From positions 47,193 to 111,192 of the forward strand of contig JAIRVZ010000075.1 in NCBI GenBank assembly GCA_031253625.1: a stretch of DNA of 64,000 nucleotides, given 5' to 3'. The DNA is from Dysgonamonadaceae bacterium (lineage in GTDB: Bacteria; Bacteroidota; Bacteroidia; Bacteroidales; Azobacteroidaceae). The notes under the pieces were generated by a model. The model was not told where the DNA came from, made no database searches, and saw nothing but the letters and a program-made list of their open reading frames with translations. This document shows, in pieces, positions 1 to 9,198 of this stretch; position 1 is the first letter of the stretch, and each line of letters begins with the position of its first letter. Both the position numbers and the translations under genes were made by a program.

Positions 1-1
1 G

Positions 2-1204
2 ATGAAACACATTGCATCTATCGACAAAACCGAAAGAACTGTAATCATGATACAGATAGAGAATGAAATCGGTATGTTGGAAAATGCCCGCGATTATTCA
101 AGAGAAGCAAACGCCTTGTTTAAGGCCGATGTGTCTTCTGTTTTGATAGATTGTTTAGTTAATAATAAAGAAACACTCCACCCATGGATGCTCGAAAAAT
201 GGGGTAATCACGGATTTAGAACAACAGGCAACTGGCAAGAAATATTTGGAGATGATATATATACCGACGAAATATTTATGGCATGGTCGTATTCGCAGTA
301 TGTCGAAAAGTTGGCAAAGTCAGCCCGCGCTATTCATAATATACCGTTGTTTGTAAATGCAGCCATGAATAGTCGTGGTCGCAAGCCGGGCGAATATCCT
401 TCGGCAGGGCCGTTGGCGCATCTGATTGATGTTTGGAGATGTGGCGCACCGAATATCGACTTTCTGTCGCCTGATTTATACGATAAGGGTTTTACCGGTT
501 GGGTGGCACAGTATAAACTACACAATAATCCTTTGTTTATACCGGAAGCAAGATTGGGTCAAGGTTCCGGAGCGCAAGCTTTCTATGTGTTTGGTGAACA
601 CGATGCTATTGGCTACTGTCCTTTTTCCATCGAAAGCGGTTCCGATAATCCGGAAACACCATTGGTTCAGGCTTATGCCAAACTGAAAGAACTGATGCCG
701 CTATTAGCTAAATATCAAGGAAAAGACATGTCGAAAGGATTGCTGTTTGACCAAGAAAATAAGGAATGCATTCTTTCTTTCGATGATTTGACAATTACCA
801 CCCGTCATTATTTCTCTCTCCCTTGGGATCCGCGCGCTACCGACGGAAGTGTTTGGCCGGAAACCGGAGGATTGATCCTCCGACTTGACAAAGATGAGTA
901 TATAATCGCAGGCAGCGGAATCGTTGTGGAATTTAAGAAAAACGGAGAACAAAAAATATTGGAAGTAAAAGAATTGGGCGAAGATGGTTTTGCAAATGCC
1001 GGAGGTAATACGCAAAAGCAAACAGCTTGGTCGGGTAGTACAAGAGCGGGTATCGGTACTGTCGATGAAATAAAAATAAACGAAGACGGCTCATTTTCTC
1101 GTATCCGTCGTTTAAGTGGAGATCAAACCCATCAAGGACGACATGTTCGTATTGGTGTTGATGAATTTAGCATTTTGCATGTGAAATTATATGAGTATCG
1201 ATAA
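2..1204 (+). CDS. GH35-like beta-galactosidase family protein with DUF5597 C-terminus (5' end outside window)
   Basis: Secreted or periplasmic glycosidase fragment of about 400 residues. The motif IQIENEIG near residue 17 matches the acid/base region of clan GH-A family 35 enzymes (QxENE-G). The later stretch with NIDFLSPDLY and PEARLG fits the second half of the barrel. The C-terminal 150 residues look like the DUF5597 beta domain found in Bacteroidetes relatives. The ATG at position 2 is probably internal: family members usually have about 150 more residues before this point, so the gene should begin upstream of the window. It ends 1 bp before the esterase gene start, so they are probably cotranscribed. 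Exact substrate is unknown; a beta-galactoside or related side chain on hemicellulose is an inference. Confidence 0.8.
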   Translation: MKHIASIDKTERTVIMIQIENEIGMLENARDYSREANALFKADVSSVLIDCLVNNKETLHPWMLEKWGNHGFRTTGNWQEIFGDDIYTDEIFMAWSYSQYVEKLAKSARAIHNIPLFVNAAMNSRGRKPGEYPSAGPLAHLIDVWRCGAPNIDFLSPDLYDKGFTGWVAQYKLHNNPLFIPEARLGQGSGAQAFYVFGEHDAIGYCPFSIESGSDNPETPLVQAYAKLKELMPLLAKYQGKDMSKGLLFDQENKECILSFDDLTITTRHYFSLPWDPRATDGSVWPETGGLILRLDKDEYIIAGSGIVVEFKKNGEQKILEVKELGEDGFANAGGNTQKQTAWSGSTRAGIGTVDEIKINEDGSFSRIRRLSGDQTHQGRHVRIGVDEFSILHVKLYEYR

Positions 1205-1205
1205 A

Positions 1206-3233
1206 ATGAAATTTTTAAGCAAAACAATTATTCTCTTGTCCTTTTTGGGGATAATTTTTTCCTCCTCAGCACAAGTTCGCTTGCCGCAATTAGTTAGCGA
1301 CGGAATGATTCTTCAACGGGATGTCCCTGCCAAAATTTGGGGATGGGCATCACCCGGCGAAAAAGTTACAGTCGTTTTCAACTCTCAGCCGTCATTGCGA
1401 GGAACGAAGCAATCTACTCTTTCAACTCAAGCCGATGTTAATGGAAATTGGGAAATAATACTTCCTGCTCAAAAAGCCGGAGGTCCTTACTCTATGACGA
1501 TTAGTGCAAGTAACAGCATTACTATTCAAAATATCTTGTTCGGAGACGTATGGTTGTGTTCCGGTCAATCGAATATGGAAACACCGATTTCCCGAACGAT
1601 GACCTTGTTTGGTGATGAAATCAGCAACTATTACAACCCGAAAATTCGCTATGTCAAAATTCCTTTAGCTTATAATTTCCATGCGCCTCAAACCGATGTG
1701 CCGGCTTGTTTGTGGGTAGATCTTACTCCGGAAACAGCACAGAATTATTCGGCTGTGGCTTATTTTTTCGCGAAAGAAATGTTTAATAAAACAGGTGTTC
1801 CTGTCGGATTGATTAATTCCAGCGTAGGAGGTACTCCTGCAGAAGCTTGGATCGGCGAAGAGTTTCTGAAAGATTTTCCGGTTAAACTGAACGATATGCG
1901 TATGGCTCAATCGGACGAGTTTGTAACCGAAATGCAACGCTTGGGTTCTTTACCCGGTCAACGTTGGGATACGGTTTTGAATGAGCAAGATAAGGGCTTG
2001 ACCGGAACCATTCGATGGTCATCACCCGATTACGACGATAGTTCGTGGTCTACCGTCAATTTATTGGATAATAGTTGGGGACGCAAAAATTCTCGCCCGG
2101 TAAATGGTGTTTTTTGGTTCAGGAAAGAAATTGAAGTTCCGGCAGAATTAGCCGGTCAGGAGGCAATGCTGTATATGGGACGAATCATTGATGCTGATTA
2201 CGCATATATCAACGGAAAACAAGTGGGCGTTACTTACTATCAATATCCGCCCCGAAATTATACTGTTCCCAAAGGCCTGCTGAAAGCCGGTAAAAATATG
2301 ATTGCAGTGCGATTAATCAGTCAAGGTGGTTTCCCCGGATTCGTCAGTGATAAGCCATATAAATTGGTGTTCAAAAATCAAGAACCCATTTCGCTCGAAG
2401 GAGATTGGAAATTCCAGCCCGGTGCTTTGATGCCGCCTACAAGCGGAGGAGGTATTTCCTTCCAAAATAAACCCACCGGATTGTATAACGCAATGATTGC
2501 TCCGTTGCAAAATCACGCTTTCAAAGGTGTTATTTGGTATCAAGGAGAATCGAATACTGATCGTTATTTCGAATACTACGATTTGATGACGCAGCTAATC
2601 AGCAATTGGCGCAAGTTGTTTGGAGAAAATCTGCCATTTTTGAGTGTTCAATTAACCAATTATATGGAACCAGCTTTGTTGCAACAAAATAGCGAATGGG
2701 CTGAATTACGAAATATACAACGAAGACTGTCGCAAACTATTCCAAACACAGGCATGGCGGTAGCTATCGACTTGGGCGAATGGAACGACATTCATCCGTT
2801 AAATAAAAAAGATGTAGGTTTGCGCCTTGCTTTACAGGCTCGGAGATTGGTTTACGGTGAAAAAATCGTGAGCGACGGCCCCGTTTTTCAATCTCAAACC
2901 ATCGACGGAAATAAAATCATCATTTCTTTCAAAAATGGAACCAACAACTTACAGCCGGTCGATGAACTGAAAGGTTTTGCTATTGCCGGAGCCGATGGCG
3001 TTTACAAATTAGCTCATGCTGTAATCGACGGAAACCGTGTCGTAGTGTGGAACGATAATATTACGCAACCGATAAAAGTACGCTACGCTTGGGCAAACAA
3101 CCCCGAAGGAGCGAATTTGAGAAATACAAGCGGATTACCCGCCTCACCGTTTCAAACGGAAAATAGCTCACAATTTACGAGTAATATATCCGGAATCGGC
3201 ACTGTTCACGAAGCAGATGATTCGGGAATTTGA
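1206..3233 (+). CDS. Sialate O-acetylesterase-type (SASA) carbohydrate esterase
   Basis: Secreted esterase of 675 residues likely to remove acetyl groups from glycans; in this context acetylated xylan is the plausible substrate. The nucleophile block GDVWLCSGQSNME and the later WYQGESNT block are hallmarks of the SGNH-like SASA family. A galactose-binding-like jelly roll is inserted between them, around residues 260-380 (VFWFRKEIEVP region). ATG 1206 is chosen because it gives a clean signal peptide (MKFLSKTIILLSFLGIIF, cleavage after SSA); an ATG at 1191 would overlap the previous gene. Residues 63-70, SLRGTKQS, are the translation of a dispersed repeat (1391-1415). Followed after 8 bp by proB. 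Confidence 0.88.
   Translation: MKFLSKTIILLSFLGIIFSSSAQVRLPQLVSDGMILQRDVPAKIWGWASPGEKVTVVFNSQPSLRGTKQSTLSTQADVNGNWEIILPAQKAGGPYSMTISASNSITIQNILFGDVWLCSGQSNMETPISRTMTLFGDEISNYYNPKIRYVKIPLAYNFHAPQTDVPACLWVDLTPETAQNYSAVAYFFAKEMFNKTGVPVGLINSSVGGTPAEAWIGEEFLKDFPVKLNDMRMAQSDEFVTEMQRLGSLPGQRWDTVLNEQDKGLTGTIRWSSPDYDDSSWSTVNLLDNSWGRKNSRPVNGVFWFRKEIEVPAELAGQEAMLYMGRIIDADYAYINGKQVGVTYYQYPPRNYTVPKGLLKAGKNMIAVRLISQGGFPGFVSDKPYKLVFKNQEPISLEGDWKFQPGALMPPTSGGGISFQNKPTGLYNAMIAPLQNHAFKGVIWYQGESNTDRYFEYYDLMTQLISNWRKLFGENLPFLSVQLTNYMEPALLQQNSEWAELRNIQRRLSQTIPNTGMAVAIDLGEWNDIHPLNKKDVGLRLALQARRLVYGEKIVSDGPVFQSQTIDGNKIIISFKNGTNNLQPVDELKGFAIAGADGVYKLAHAVIDGNRVVVWNDNITQPIKVRYAWANNPEGANLRNTSGLPASPFQTENSSQFTSNISGIGTVHEADDSGI
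1391..1415 (+). repeat. Dispersed repeat element inside the SASA esterase gene
   Basis: The 25-bp sequence GTCATTGCGAGG-AACGAAGCAATCT resembles a short repeat seen between genes in many bacterial genomes. Here it lies in frame inside a coding region and is read as SLRGTKQS. It falls in the N-terminal beta-sandwich, between VVFN and DVNGNWEI, where a surface loop is expected, so the protein probably tolerates it. The reading is from sequence; its mobility history is inference. Confidence 0.6.
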
Positions 3234-3241
3234 ATAATTAT

Positions 3242-4324
3242 ATGAGAAATAAATTCAAAAGAATAACAATAAAAATCGGGAGTAACGTTTTGACTAAAAA
3301 AGACGGTTCTCTCGATTTTACCCGCATGTCCGAATTGGCCGATCAAATTGCTGAATTACACAAGCAAGGAGTAGAAATTATTATTGTTTCTTCCGGTGCG
3401 GTGGCGGCGGGTCGCTCCGAAGTGCAGGTAGAAAAGTTAGATTTGGTTTCTGCCCGTCAGCTTTTTTCGTCTATCGGGCAAGTGAAACTTATAAACCGGT
3501 ATTACAAACTTTTTCGCGATTATAATATTGTCTGCGGACAGGTGCTTACAACGAAAGAGAGCCTCAGTTCGCGTGGTCATTATTTGAATCAACGCAATTG
3601 CATGCAAGTAATGCTCGATAACGGTGTTATTCCGATTGTCAATGAGAATGATACAATATCCGTTACCGAGTTGATGTTTACCGACAACGACGAATTATCC
3701 GGATTAGTTGCTACGATGATGGATTCCGAGGCATTAATTATCTTAAGCAATATAGACGGAATTTACAACGGAAATCCCAACGATCCGGGTGTAGAAGTCA
3801 TCCGCGAAGTCTTGCCGGGAAAAAGAGACTTGTCGGCTTACATCCAAACCTCTAAATCTTCTTTCGGACGAGGAGGCATGCAAACCAAAACCAATATAGC
3901 CGGAAAAGTGGCCGACGAAGGGGTTGAGGTAATCATCGCCAATGGCAAAAAAAACAATATCCTTGTTGATTTATTGACGAAACGGGAGCAAACCGTTTGT
4001 ACCCGTTTCATTCCTTCCGGTGAAGGAACTTCAAGCGTAAAAAAATGGTTGGCGCACAGCGACGGTTTTGCAAAAGGAGAAGTACATGTCAATACCCTTG
4101 CTCACAAAGCGTTACTCAGCGATACCGCAACTTCTATCTTGTTGGTTGGGGTTACCGATATTAAAGGTAATTTCGAAAAGAATGATATTGTAAAAATTTT
4201 CGACGAAAAAGGAGTACAAATAGGAGTGGGTAAAACGCAATACGATAGCGAAAAAGCCCGCCAATTAATAGGTAGGAAAGGACAACGTCCGTTGGTGCAT
4301 TACGATTATTTACATTTATATTGA
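3242..4324 (+). CDS. proB: Glutamate 5-kinase
   Basis: First step of proline synthesis: ATP-dependent phosphorylation of L-glutamate, in the cytoplasm. 360 residues with the amino-acid kinase fold (ITIKIGSNVLT at the N-terminus, SSGAVAAGR, NENDTIS, GGMQTK) and a C-terminal PUA domain from about residue 265, the usual long form. The ATG at 3242 is preferred to a TTG at 3230 that overlaps the stop of the esterase gene. proA follows after 7 bp, so the two are certainly cotranscribed. Its position inside a run of glycan-degradation genes is unusual. Confidence 0.95.
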   Translation: MRNKFKRITIKIGSNVLTKKDGSLDFTRMSELADQIAELHKQGVEIIIVSSGAVAAGRSEVQVEKLDLVSARQLFSSIGQVKLINRYYKLFRDYNIVCGQVLTTKESLSSRGHYLNQRNCMQVMLDNGVIPIVNENDTISVTELMFTDNDELSGLVATMMDSEALIILSNIDGIYNGNPNDPGVEVIREVLPGKRDLSAYIQTSKSSFGRGGMQTKTNIAGKVADEGVEVIIANGKKNNILVDLLTKREQTVCTRFIPSGEGTSSVKKWLAHSDGFAKGEVHVNTLAHKALLSDTATSILLVGVTDIKGNFEKNDIVKIFDEKGVQIGVGKTQYDSEKARQLIGRKGQRPLVHYDYLHLY

Positions 4325-4331
4325 TTGATTT

Positions 4332-5585
4332 ATGACACAACATATTTCTTGGGGAGAGACATCTTTAATTGCCTCCCGCAAATTGAACTTAATTTCGGAT
4401 GAACTCATCAACAAAGTGCTTCATGCGGTTGCTGATGAGGCTGTTGTTAAAACAGATATGATTTTGGCTGCCAATCAAAAAGATTTAGCTACCATGGATA
4501 AATCCAATCCGATGTACGACAGGTTATTACTCAATGCTGATCGCATTGCCGGTATTGCCTCCGACATACGAAATGTCGCATCTTTACCTACACCGCTGGG
4601 AAAATTATTGGAGCAACGCACCCTGCTCAATGGATTGAATTTGTCGAAAATAAGTGTTCCGTTTGGTGTCATAGGCATTATTTATGAGGCTCGTCCCAAT
4701 GTGAGTTTCGATGTCTTTTCGCTTTGTTTTAAATCGGGAAATACATGTGTACTGAAAGGCGGAACAGATGCTTATCATTCTAATTTGGCCATTGTTACGT
4801 TGATTCAAGAAGTATTGGAACGTTTTGAAATCGATAAAAATGTAATCCATTTATTGCCTGCCGGACGTGAGGCAACAGCCGAACTTCTCAACGCTGTCGA
4901 TTACGTCGATTTGATTATTCCACGCGGAAGTCAAGGCTTGATTAATTTCGTGCGCGATAATTCCCGCGTACCGGTTATAGAAACCGGAGCCGGAGTTTGT
5001 CATACTTATTTCGATGAATTTGGCGATAAAGAAAAAGGCGCAAACATCATCAATAATGCCAAAACAAGGCGTGTGAGTGTATGCAATGCGCTTGATTGCT
5101 TGATTATCAACGAAAAAAGATTGCCTGATTTGCCTTATTTATGTCAGAAATTAGCAGAAAGCAATGTAGTAATAGAGGCTGATATAAAAGCATTTACTTT
5201 TTTAGTTGGAAAATACCCTTCTCAATTATTGGAAAAAACAACCGAAACAAGTTTTGGTACGGAATTTGTGAGTTATCGTATGAGTATCAAGACAGCAACT
5301 GATATTCATGATGCAATTGAACATATATCGAAATATAGCTCGAAACATAGTGAGGCCATTATTACCGAAAATGAAGAAAATATTGCTATCTTTGACAAGC
5401 AAGTGGATGCAGCTTGTGTGTATAGCAACGCATCAACTGCTTTCACTGATGGTGCACAGTTTGGAATGGGAGCCGAAATCGGTATCAGCACGCAAAAATT
5501 GCATGCCCGTGGCCCTATGGCATTGCCCGAATTAACAAGCTATAAGTGGATCATTAAAGGAAACGGACAAACACGCCCCAAGTGA
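4332..5585 (+). CDS. proA: Glutamate-5-semialdehyde dehydrogenase (gamma-glutamyl phosphate reductase)
   Basis: Second step of proline synthesis: NADPH-dependent reduction of gamma-glutamyl phosphate. 417 residues, normal length. The aldehyde dehydrogenase fold is clear: [17 protein letters not shown], the LKGG nucleotide loop, and the active cysteine in [14 protein letters not shown]. The C-terminal [16 protein letters not shown] block is typical of ProA. It completes the proBA pair; the next gene (GH11) starts 79 bp later, leaving room for an internal promoter, although no good TAnnTTTG box is visible there. Confidence 0.96.
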   Translation: MTQHISWGETSLIASRKLNLISDELINKVLHAVADEAVVKTDMILAANQKDLATMDKSNPMYDRLLLNADRIAGIASDIRNVASLPTPLGKLLEQRTLLNGLNLSKISVPFGVIGIIYEARPNVSFDVFSLCFKSGNTCVLKGGTDAYHSNLAIVTLIQEVLERFEIDKNVIHLLPAGREATAELLNAVDYVDLIIPRGSQGLINFVRDNSRVPVIETGAGVCHTYFDEFGDKEKGANIINNAKTRRVSVCNALDCLIINEKRLPDLPYLCQKLAESNVVIEADIKAFTFLVGKYPSQLLEKTTETSFGTEFVSYRMSIKTATDIHDAIEHISKYSSKHSEAIITENEENIAIFDKQVDAACVYSNASTAFTDGAQFGMGAEIGISTQKLHARGPMALPELTSYKWIIKGNGQTRPK

Positions 5586-5664
5586 TTTTGCATATTGTAC
5601 CGTGCACCGTATACCGCGTGCCCAAATAACGAATTTTAACATATAAACGAAAAATAAAAGTATC

Positions 5665-6516
5665 ATGAAGTCATTAGCAAAAACATTGAAAACAACATCT
5701 TTTGTAGTATTAACTGCATTAGTTGCATGTTCTCCTCAAATTCAAAAAGTAATAGATCCTTGTGCACAAACCGATAAGTTAGACCCAACAGCACCGGGCG
5801 TGCAGGTATTTACCGATAATTCCGGTGGAAACGTTCCGCTTGCCGGTTCTCCTTTTGGTTACGAAATGTGGACTGAAGGTGGAAATGATAACATACTTAT
5901 GTGGTTTGGCCCCGATCAAGGTGGTGGCGCAGCATTCAGAACGGAATGGAATATGCCTCATATCTATTTAGGTCGTGTAGGTTATTTTTGGGATGAGGAT
6001 AAACCTTACACCGAGTACAAAAATATTTATTGTGAATTTAACTATACAAGATCAGGTCATGGCACTGCCGGCGGCCATTCCTACATAGGGATTTATGGAT
6101 GGACAAGAGATTCGCTTACGGAATATTATATTGTGGAAGACTGGTTTGGGAACGAACGGCAATCCGATACTGTTCCTATCGATACCGCTTCAATAGGTCC
6201 CGGAGCGACGATTGTTGGCAGTTTCACTGTGGATGGCGCAGTTTACGACATTATTGTGAACACAAGGATTGAAGAACCATCAATTGACGGACGGACAACA
6301 TTCAATCAAATTTTTAGTGTGCGCCAAACACCGCGTCAATGTGGGACAATTTCAGTTACCGAACATTTTAAGAAGTGGAAAGAACTTGAATTGCCTTTGG
6401 GCGACAGGATGTATGACTGTAAATTTCTTATTGAAGCTGGCAGTGGCATAGGTTGGTTCGAATCATCATATCTCAAGTTTACACAAGAAGATCAGCCGCG
6501 TAGTATAATTGAATAA
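5665..6516 (+). CDS. GH11 endo-1,4-beta-xylanase, lipoprotein
   Basis: Endo-acting xylanase that cuts the beta-1,4-xylan backbone; probably anchored in the outer membrane. 283 residues with a lipobox ending at Cys22 (LTALVACSP). The GH11 jelly roll is clear: YIGIYGWTRDSLTEYYIVEDW holds the predicted nucleophile Glu153, and FLIEAGSG holds the predicted acid/base Glu257; TFNQIFSVRQTPRQ-CGTI is the conserved thumb and strand. About 40 residues separate the lipid anchor from the fold. 23 bp separate it from the following GH43 gene, so it sits in the same operon. The 79-bp gap before it contains a small GC-rich direct repeat of ACCGT units. Confidence 0.93.
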   Translation: MKSLAKTLKTTSFVVLTALVACSPQIQKVIDPCAQTDKLDPTAPGVQVFTDNSGGNVPLAGSPFGYEMWTEGGNDNILMWFGPDQGGGAAFRTEWNMPHIYLGRVGYFWDEDKPYTEYKNIYCEFNYTRSGHGTAGGHSYIGIYGWTRDSLTEYYIVEDWFGNERQSDTVPIDTASIGPGATIVGSFTVDGAVYDIIVNTRIEEPSIDGRTTFNQIFSVRQTPRQCGTISVTEHFKKWKELELPLGDRMYDCKFLIEAGSGIGWFESSYLKFTQEDQPRSIIE

Positions 6517-6539
6517 TTTATAAATAAATTGAATACCTT

Positions 6540-9188
6540 ATGAAAACAATAAAAATAATATCGATATTGATAATGGTAGTGGCGCTACCGATTTTTTATC
6601 TTAATGCAGGTAACCCATATCTGCCGTTGTGGGAGCATTTGCCGGACGGAGAGCCGCGCGTTTTTGAAGATCCCGACAATCCGGGGAAATACCGCATCTA
6701 TATTATCGGTTCCCACGACACCAAATTTGAAGCCTATTGCGGACCGGACACAAGGGCATGGTCGGCTCCTGTGGAAGATTTATCCGACTGGCGCGATGAG
6801 GGTCCTATCTTTACATACAAGGTAAACAACCAGTGGGATCAATTGTTCGCACCCGACCTCGTTGAAGTAAAGAAAAAAGGCGGCACTAAAGAATACTATC
6901 TGTATCCACACCCAAATAATAATAGGAGAGGGATAGTAGCAAAAGGAAACCGCCCCAATGGTCCTTTTACTCCCGTCAACGCTAACGGGGCAAACTTGCT
7001 GTCCGGTAGTGTTATTGGGTTTGACCCGGGTGTGTGGATTGAGTACATAACCGACACCAATGATCCGGACTTCGCCACTTTCGGATTTAGGGCGTATGCA
7101 TATTGGGGAGCCGGGTTCAACGCGGATAAATCCTGGGCTTGCGAACTTGACCAGAATAAGATGTATTCGGTTAGACCGGGTACCAGTGCGATACAGTACT
7201 TCATGCCATGCAGCAAAAGTTCTACCGATCTTACTCCTGATCCGTCGAATGTTACTTATTCGTACATTTATTCGGACGAAAACCTCACCGATTTCAGGTT
7301 CTTTGAGGCATCATCTATCCGTAAAGTCGGGAATAAATATGTTATGATTTACAGCGGATATTCAGGCTCCGAGTATGGACTGGGCAATACCAACGCTGCC
7401 TTGCGTTACTGCTTTGGCGGCACTCCGCTCGGCCCATGGAGGAGTGGTGGCGTTCTTGTCGATGCGCGTGCGCCGGTGCTGAACCAAGGCGGTACCGCAT
7501 TACAGACAACTTATGGAGGGCATAATACCCATGGCAGTATAGAACTTATCAACGACCAGTGGTATGCATTCTATCACAGGGCTCCAAGGAGTTTTGGGTA
7601 CGCACGTCAGGCTATGGTAGCTCCGATTATCATTGATTGGGAAGAAAAATCGGTAGCGGATGGAGGAAGAGTTACCATCAGGGCATACGATCCTTATGCG
7701 GCAGATAAAAAATGGACTGCGAAGGCTACCAATGGCAGGGAATATACCGGGGCAGAAATAACTTCGGAAGGTTTTCATATTTACGGTTTGGATCCTTATC
7801 AGTATTATTCTGCCGGATATGCCTGCTATCTTTCCAACACTAACTCCCAGCAAGATTCGTGGGATATATGGGATAATAACATGCCCATTACAAGTGTGGC
7901 GAGTGGAAACATCATCGGATATAAATATTTCGGTTTCGGAGGGCTTGACCAAGACAAAAATGGTTTGAAAGCATTTGAGGGAACTAAGCCGGGCAACAAT
8001 ACAAAGTTTAACCTGTTCCTCACTCCAAAAACAGCAAGCACATTTAAAGTAGCCGTTTGGTTAGACGGCCCATGGGCAGGCGGTGCATGGAATGGGAAAA
8101 AAATTGGAGAAATAACTGTTCCTGCGAACGCTGCAAGGGAAGTAACAAAATTCACGATCGACGTTTCGTCAGATGTTGATAACTTGGACAAAAAACATGC
8201 GATTTTTCTTGTGGCCGGTACCTCATCTAATTTCGATTTAATGGGACTTGGATTCAGCTCCGATAAAAAAGAAATCGTTCGCCCTGTTCCACCGACAGTA
8301 AGTATTTTAGTCAACGGAGCAGCAATAGATATGCCGGCTACTCCTGTCAGGTCTACAAATGCAAACGGAATTATTGGGTATGACCAATATGAAACTAAAG
8401 TCAACCTTCCGTCCGATGCAACACCTGTCGTAACGGCATCAGCGAGTGACCCGAATGTACAAGTAACAATTACTCAGGCTGCATCTGCATCCGGAACAGC
8501 TGTCGTGAAATTTGATTATAAAGGTGTAGTCAAAACATACAGAGTCACGTTTGCCCCTACATCAAATTTAGGTGATCCTGTAGAATACCTCATTGTAAAT
8601 TGCAATCCTGTTTTTGAAGGGCCTGCAAAAATTTCTTGGGGCAATGTAATCGGGTATCTTGATCCGGGTACACCTCCGGGGGCGGTTACCTTTACGGTAA
8701 ACGTACCTGAGGCAGGTACTTATAAAATGTCTGTGAATCACAAGACTGCTTGGGGTGCTGCGTCACATAATTATCAAATAAATGGTGGCAGTCAGATTGC
8801 CTACAATTATCCTCAAGGGTCAGACTTTCTTCTAAGTCCATTTTCTCAAGATATACAGTTAAACAAAGGCAATAATACCATTAAAATCGCCTATCGTAGC
8901 GGCATTACCGAGTTGCGCGGGGTTGTACTTCAACGGTATTTGAATACCTCCGACAAGTCCGTACTGATGCCTGACAACTCGCTACGCGCATGGATGCGCA
9001 ATGGCATGTTGCATGTAACAGGCTTAACAGCCGGAAAAATGATGAGTGTTTACAATACTAACGGAGCATTGGTGTATAGTAGAATTGTTGAAAGCAACGA
9101 AATAGATATACCTTTAAATGTTCAAGGAGTGTATATTGTCCGGTCGGGGAATAATTCGGTGAATGTTGTGATTGAAAAAACAACATAA
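6540..9188 (+). CDS. Multidomain GH43 glycosidase with CBM6-like domains and T9SS sorting domain
   Basis: Probable arabinofuranosidase or xylosidase of 882 residues, secreted. A signal peptide ends near residue 23 (FYLNAG). A five-bladed GH43 propeller spans about residues 25-410, starting with the NPYLPLWEH type opening and ending with HRAPRSFGYARQA. A CBM6-like beta sandwich follows at about 415-580, an Ig-like segment at about 582-680, and a second carbohydrate-binding sandwich at about 685-800. The last 75 residues (SLRAWMRNGMLHV ... GVYIVRSGNNSVNVVIEKT) resemble a type A T9SS sorting domain, which would place the enzyme on the cell surface or release it. Neighbouring enzymes use ordinary signal peptides or lipoboxes instead. 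The exact linkage cleaved cannot be read from the sequence. Confidence 0.85.
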   Translation: MKTIKIISILIMVVALPIFYLNAGNPYLPLWEHLPDGEPRVFEDPDNPGKYRIYIIGSHDTKFEAYCGPDTRAWSAPVEDLSDWRDEGPIFTYKVNNQWDQLFAPDLVEVKKKGGTKEYYLYPHPNNNRRGIVAKGNRPNGPFTPVNANGANLLSGSVIGFDPGVWIEYITDTNDPDFATFGFRAYAYWGAGFNADKSWACELDQNKMYSVRPGTSAIQYFMPCSKSSTDLTPDPSNVTYSYIYSDENLTDFRFFEASSIRKVGNKYVMIYSGYSGSEYGLGNTNAALRYCFGGTPLGPWRSGGVLVDARAPVLNQGGTALQTTYGGHNTHGSIELINDQWYAFYHRAPRSFGYARQAMVAPIIIDWEEKSVADGGRVTIRAYDPYAADKKWTAKATNGREYTGAEITSEGFHIYGLDPYQYYSAGYACYLSNTNSQQDSWDIWDNNMPITSVASGNIIGYKYFGFGGLDQDKNGLKAFEGTKPGNNTKFNLFLTPKTASTFKVAVWLDGPWAGGAWNGKKIGEITVPANAAREVTKFTIDVSSDVDNLDKKHAIFLVAGTSSNFDLMGLGFSSDKKEIVRPVPPTVSILVNGAAIDMPATPVRSTNANGIIGYDQYETKVNLPSDATPVVTASASDPNVQVTITQAASASGTAVVKFDYKGVVKTYRVTFAPTSNLGDPVEYLIVNCNPVFEGPAKISWGNVIGYLDPGTPPGAVTFTVNVPEAGTYKMSVNHKTAWGAASHNYQINGGSQIAYNYPQGSDFLLSPFSQDIQLNKGNNTIKIAYRSGITELRGVVLQRYLNTSDKSVLMPDNSLRAWMRNGMLHVTGLTAGKMMSVYNTNGALVYSRIVESNEIDIPLNVQGVYIVRSGNNSVNVVIEKTT

Positions 9189-9198
9189 ATAGGAAAAA

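Noticed and set aside
5586..5664. Riboswitch or attenuator upstream of the GH11 gene
   Set aside because: Only a short ACCGT-type repeat is visible; no stable hairpin or T tract is present.
7500..8404. Long minus-strand open frames of 150 and 192 codons opposite the GH43 gene
   Set aside because: They lie wholly inside a well supported coding region on the other strand, lack signal peptides or motifs, and have no promoter box.
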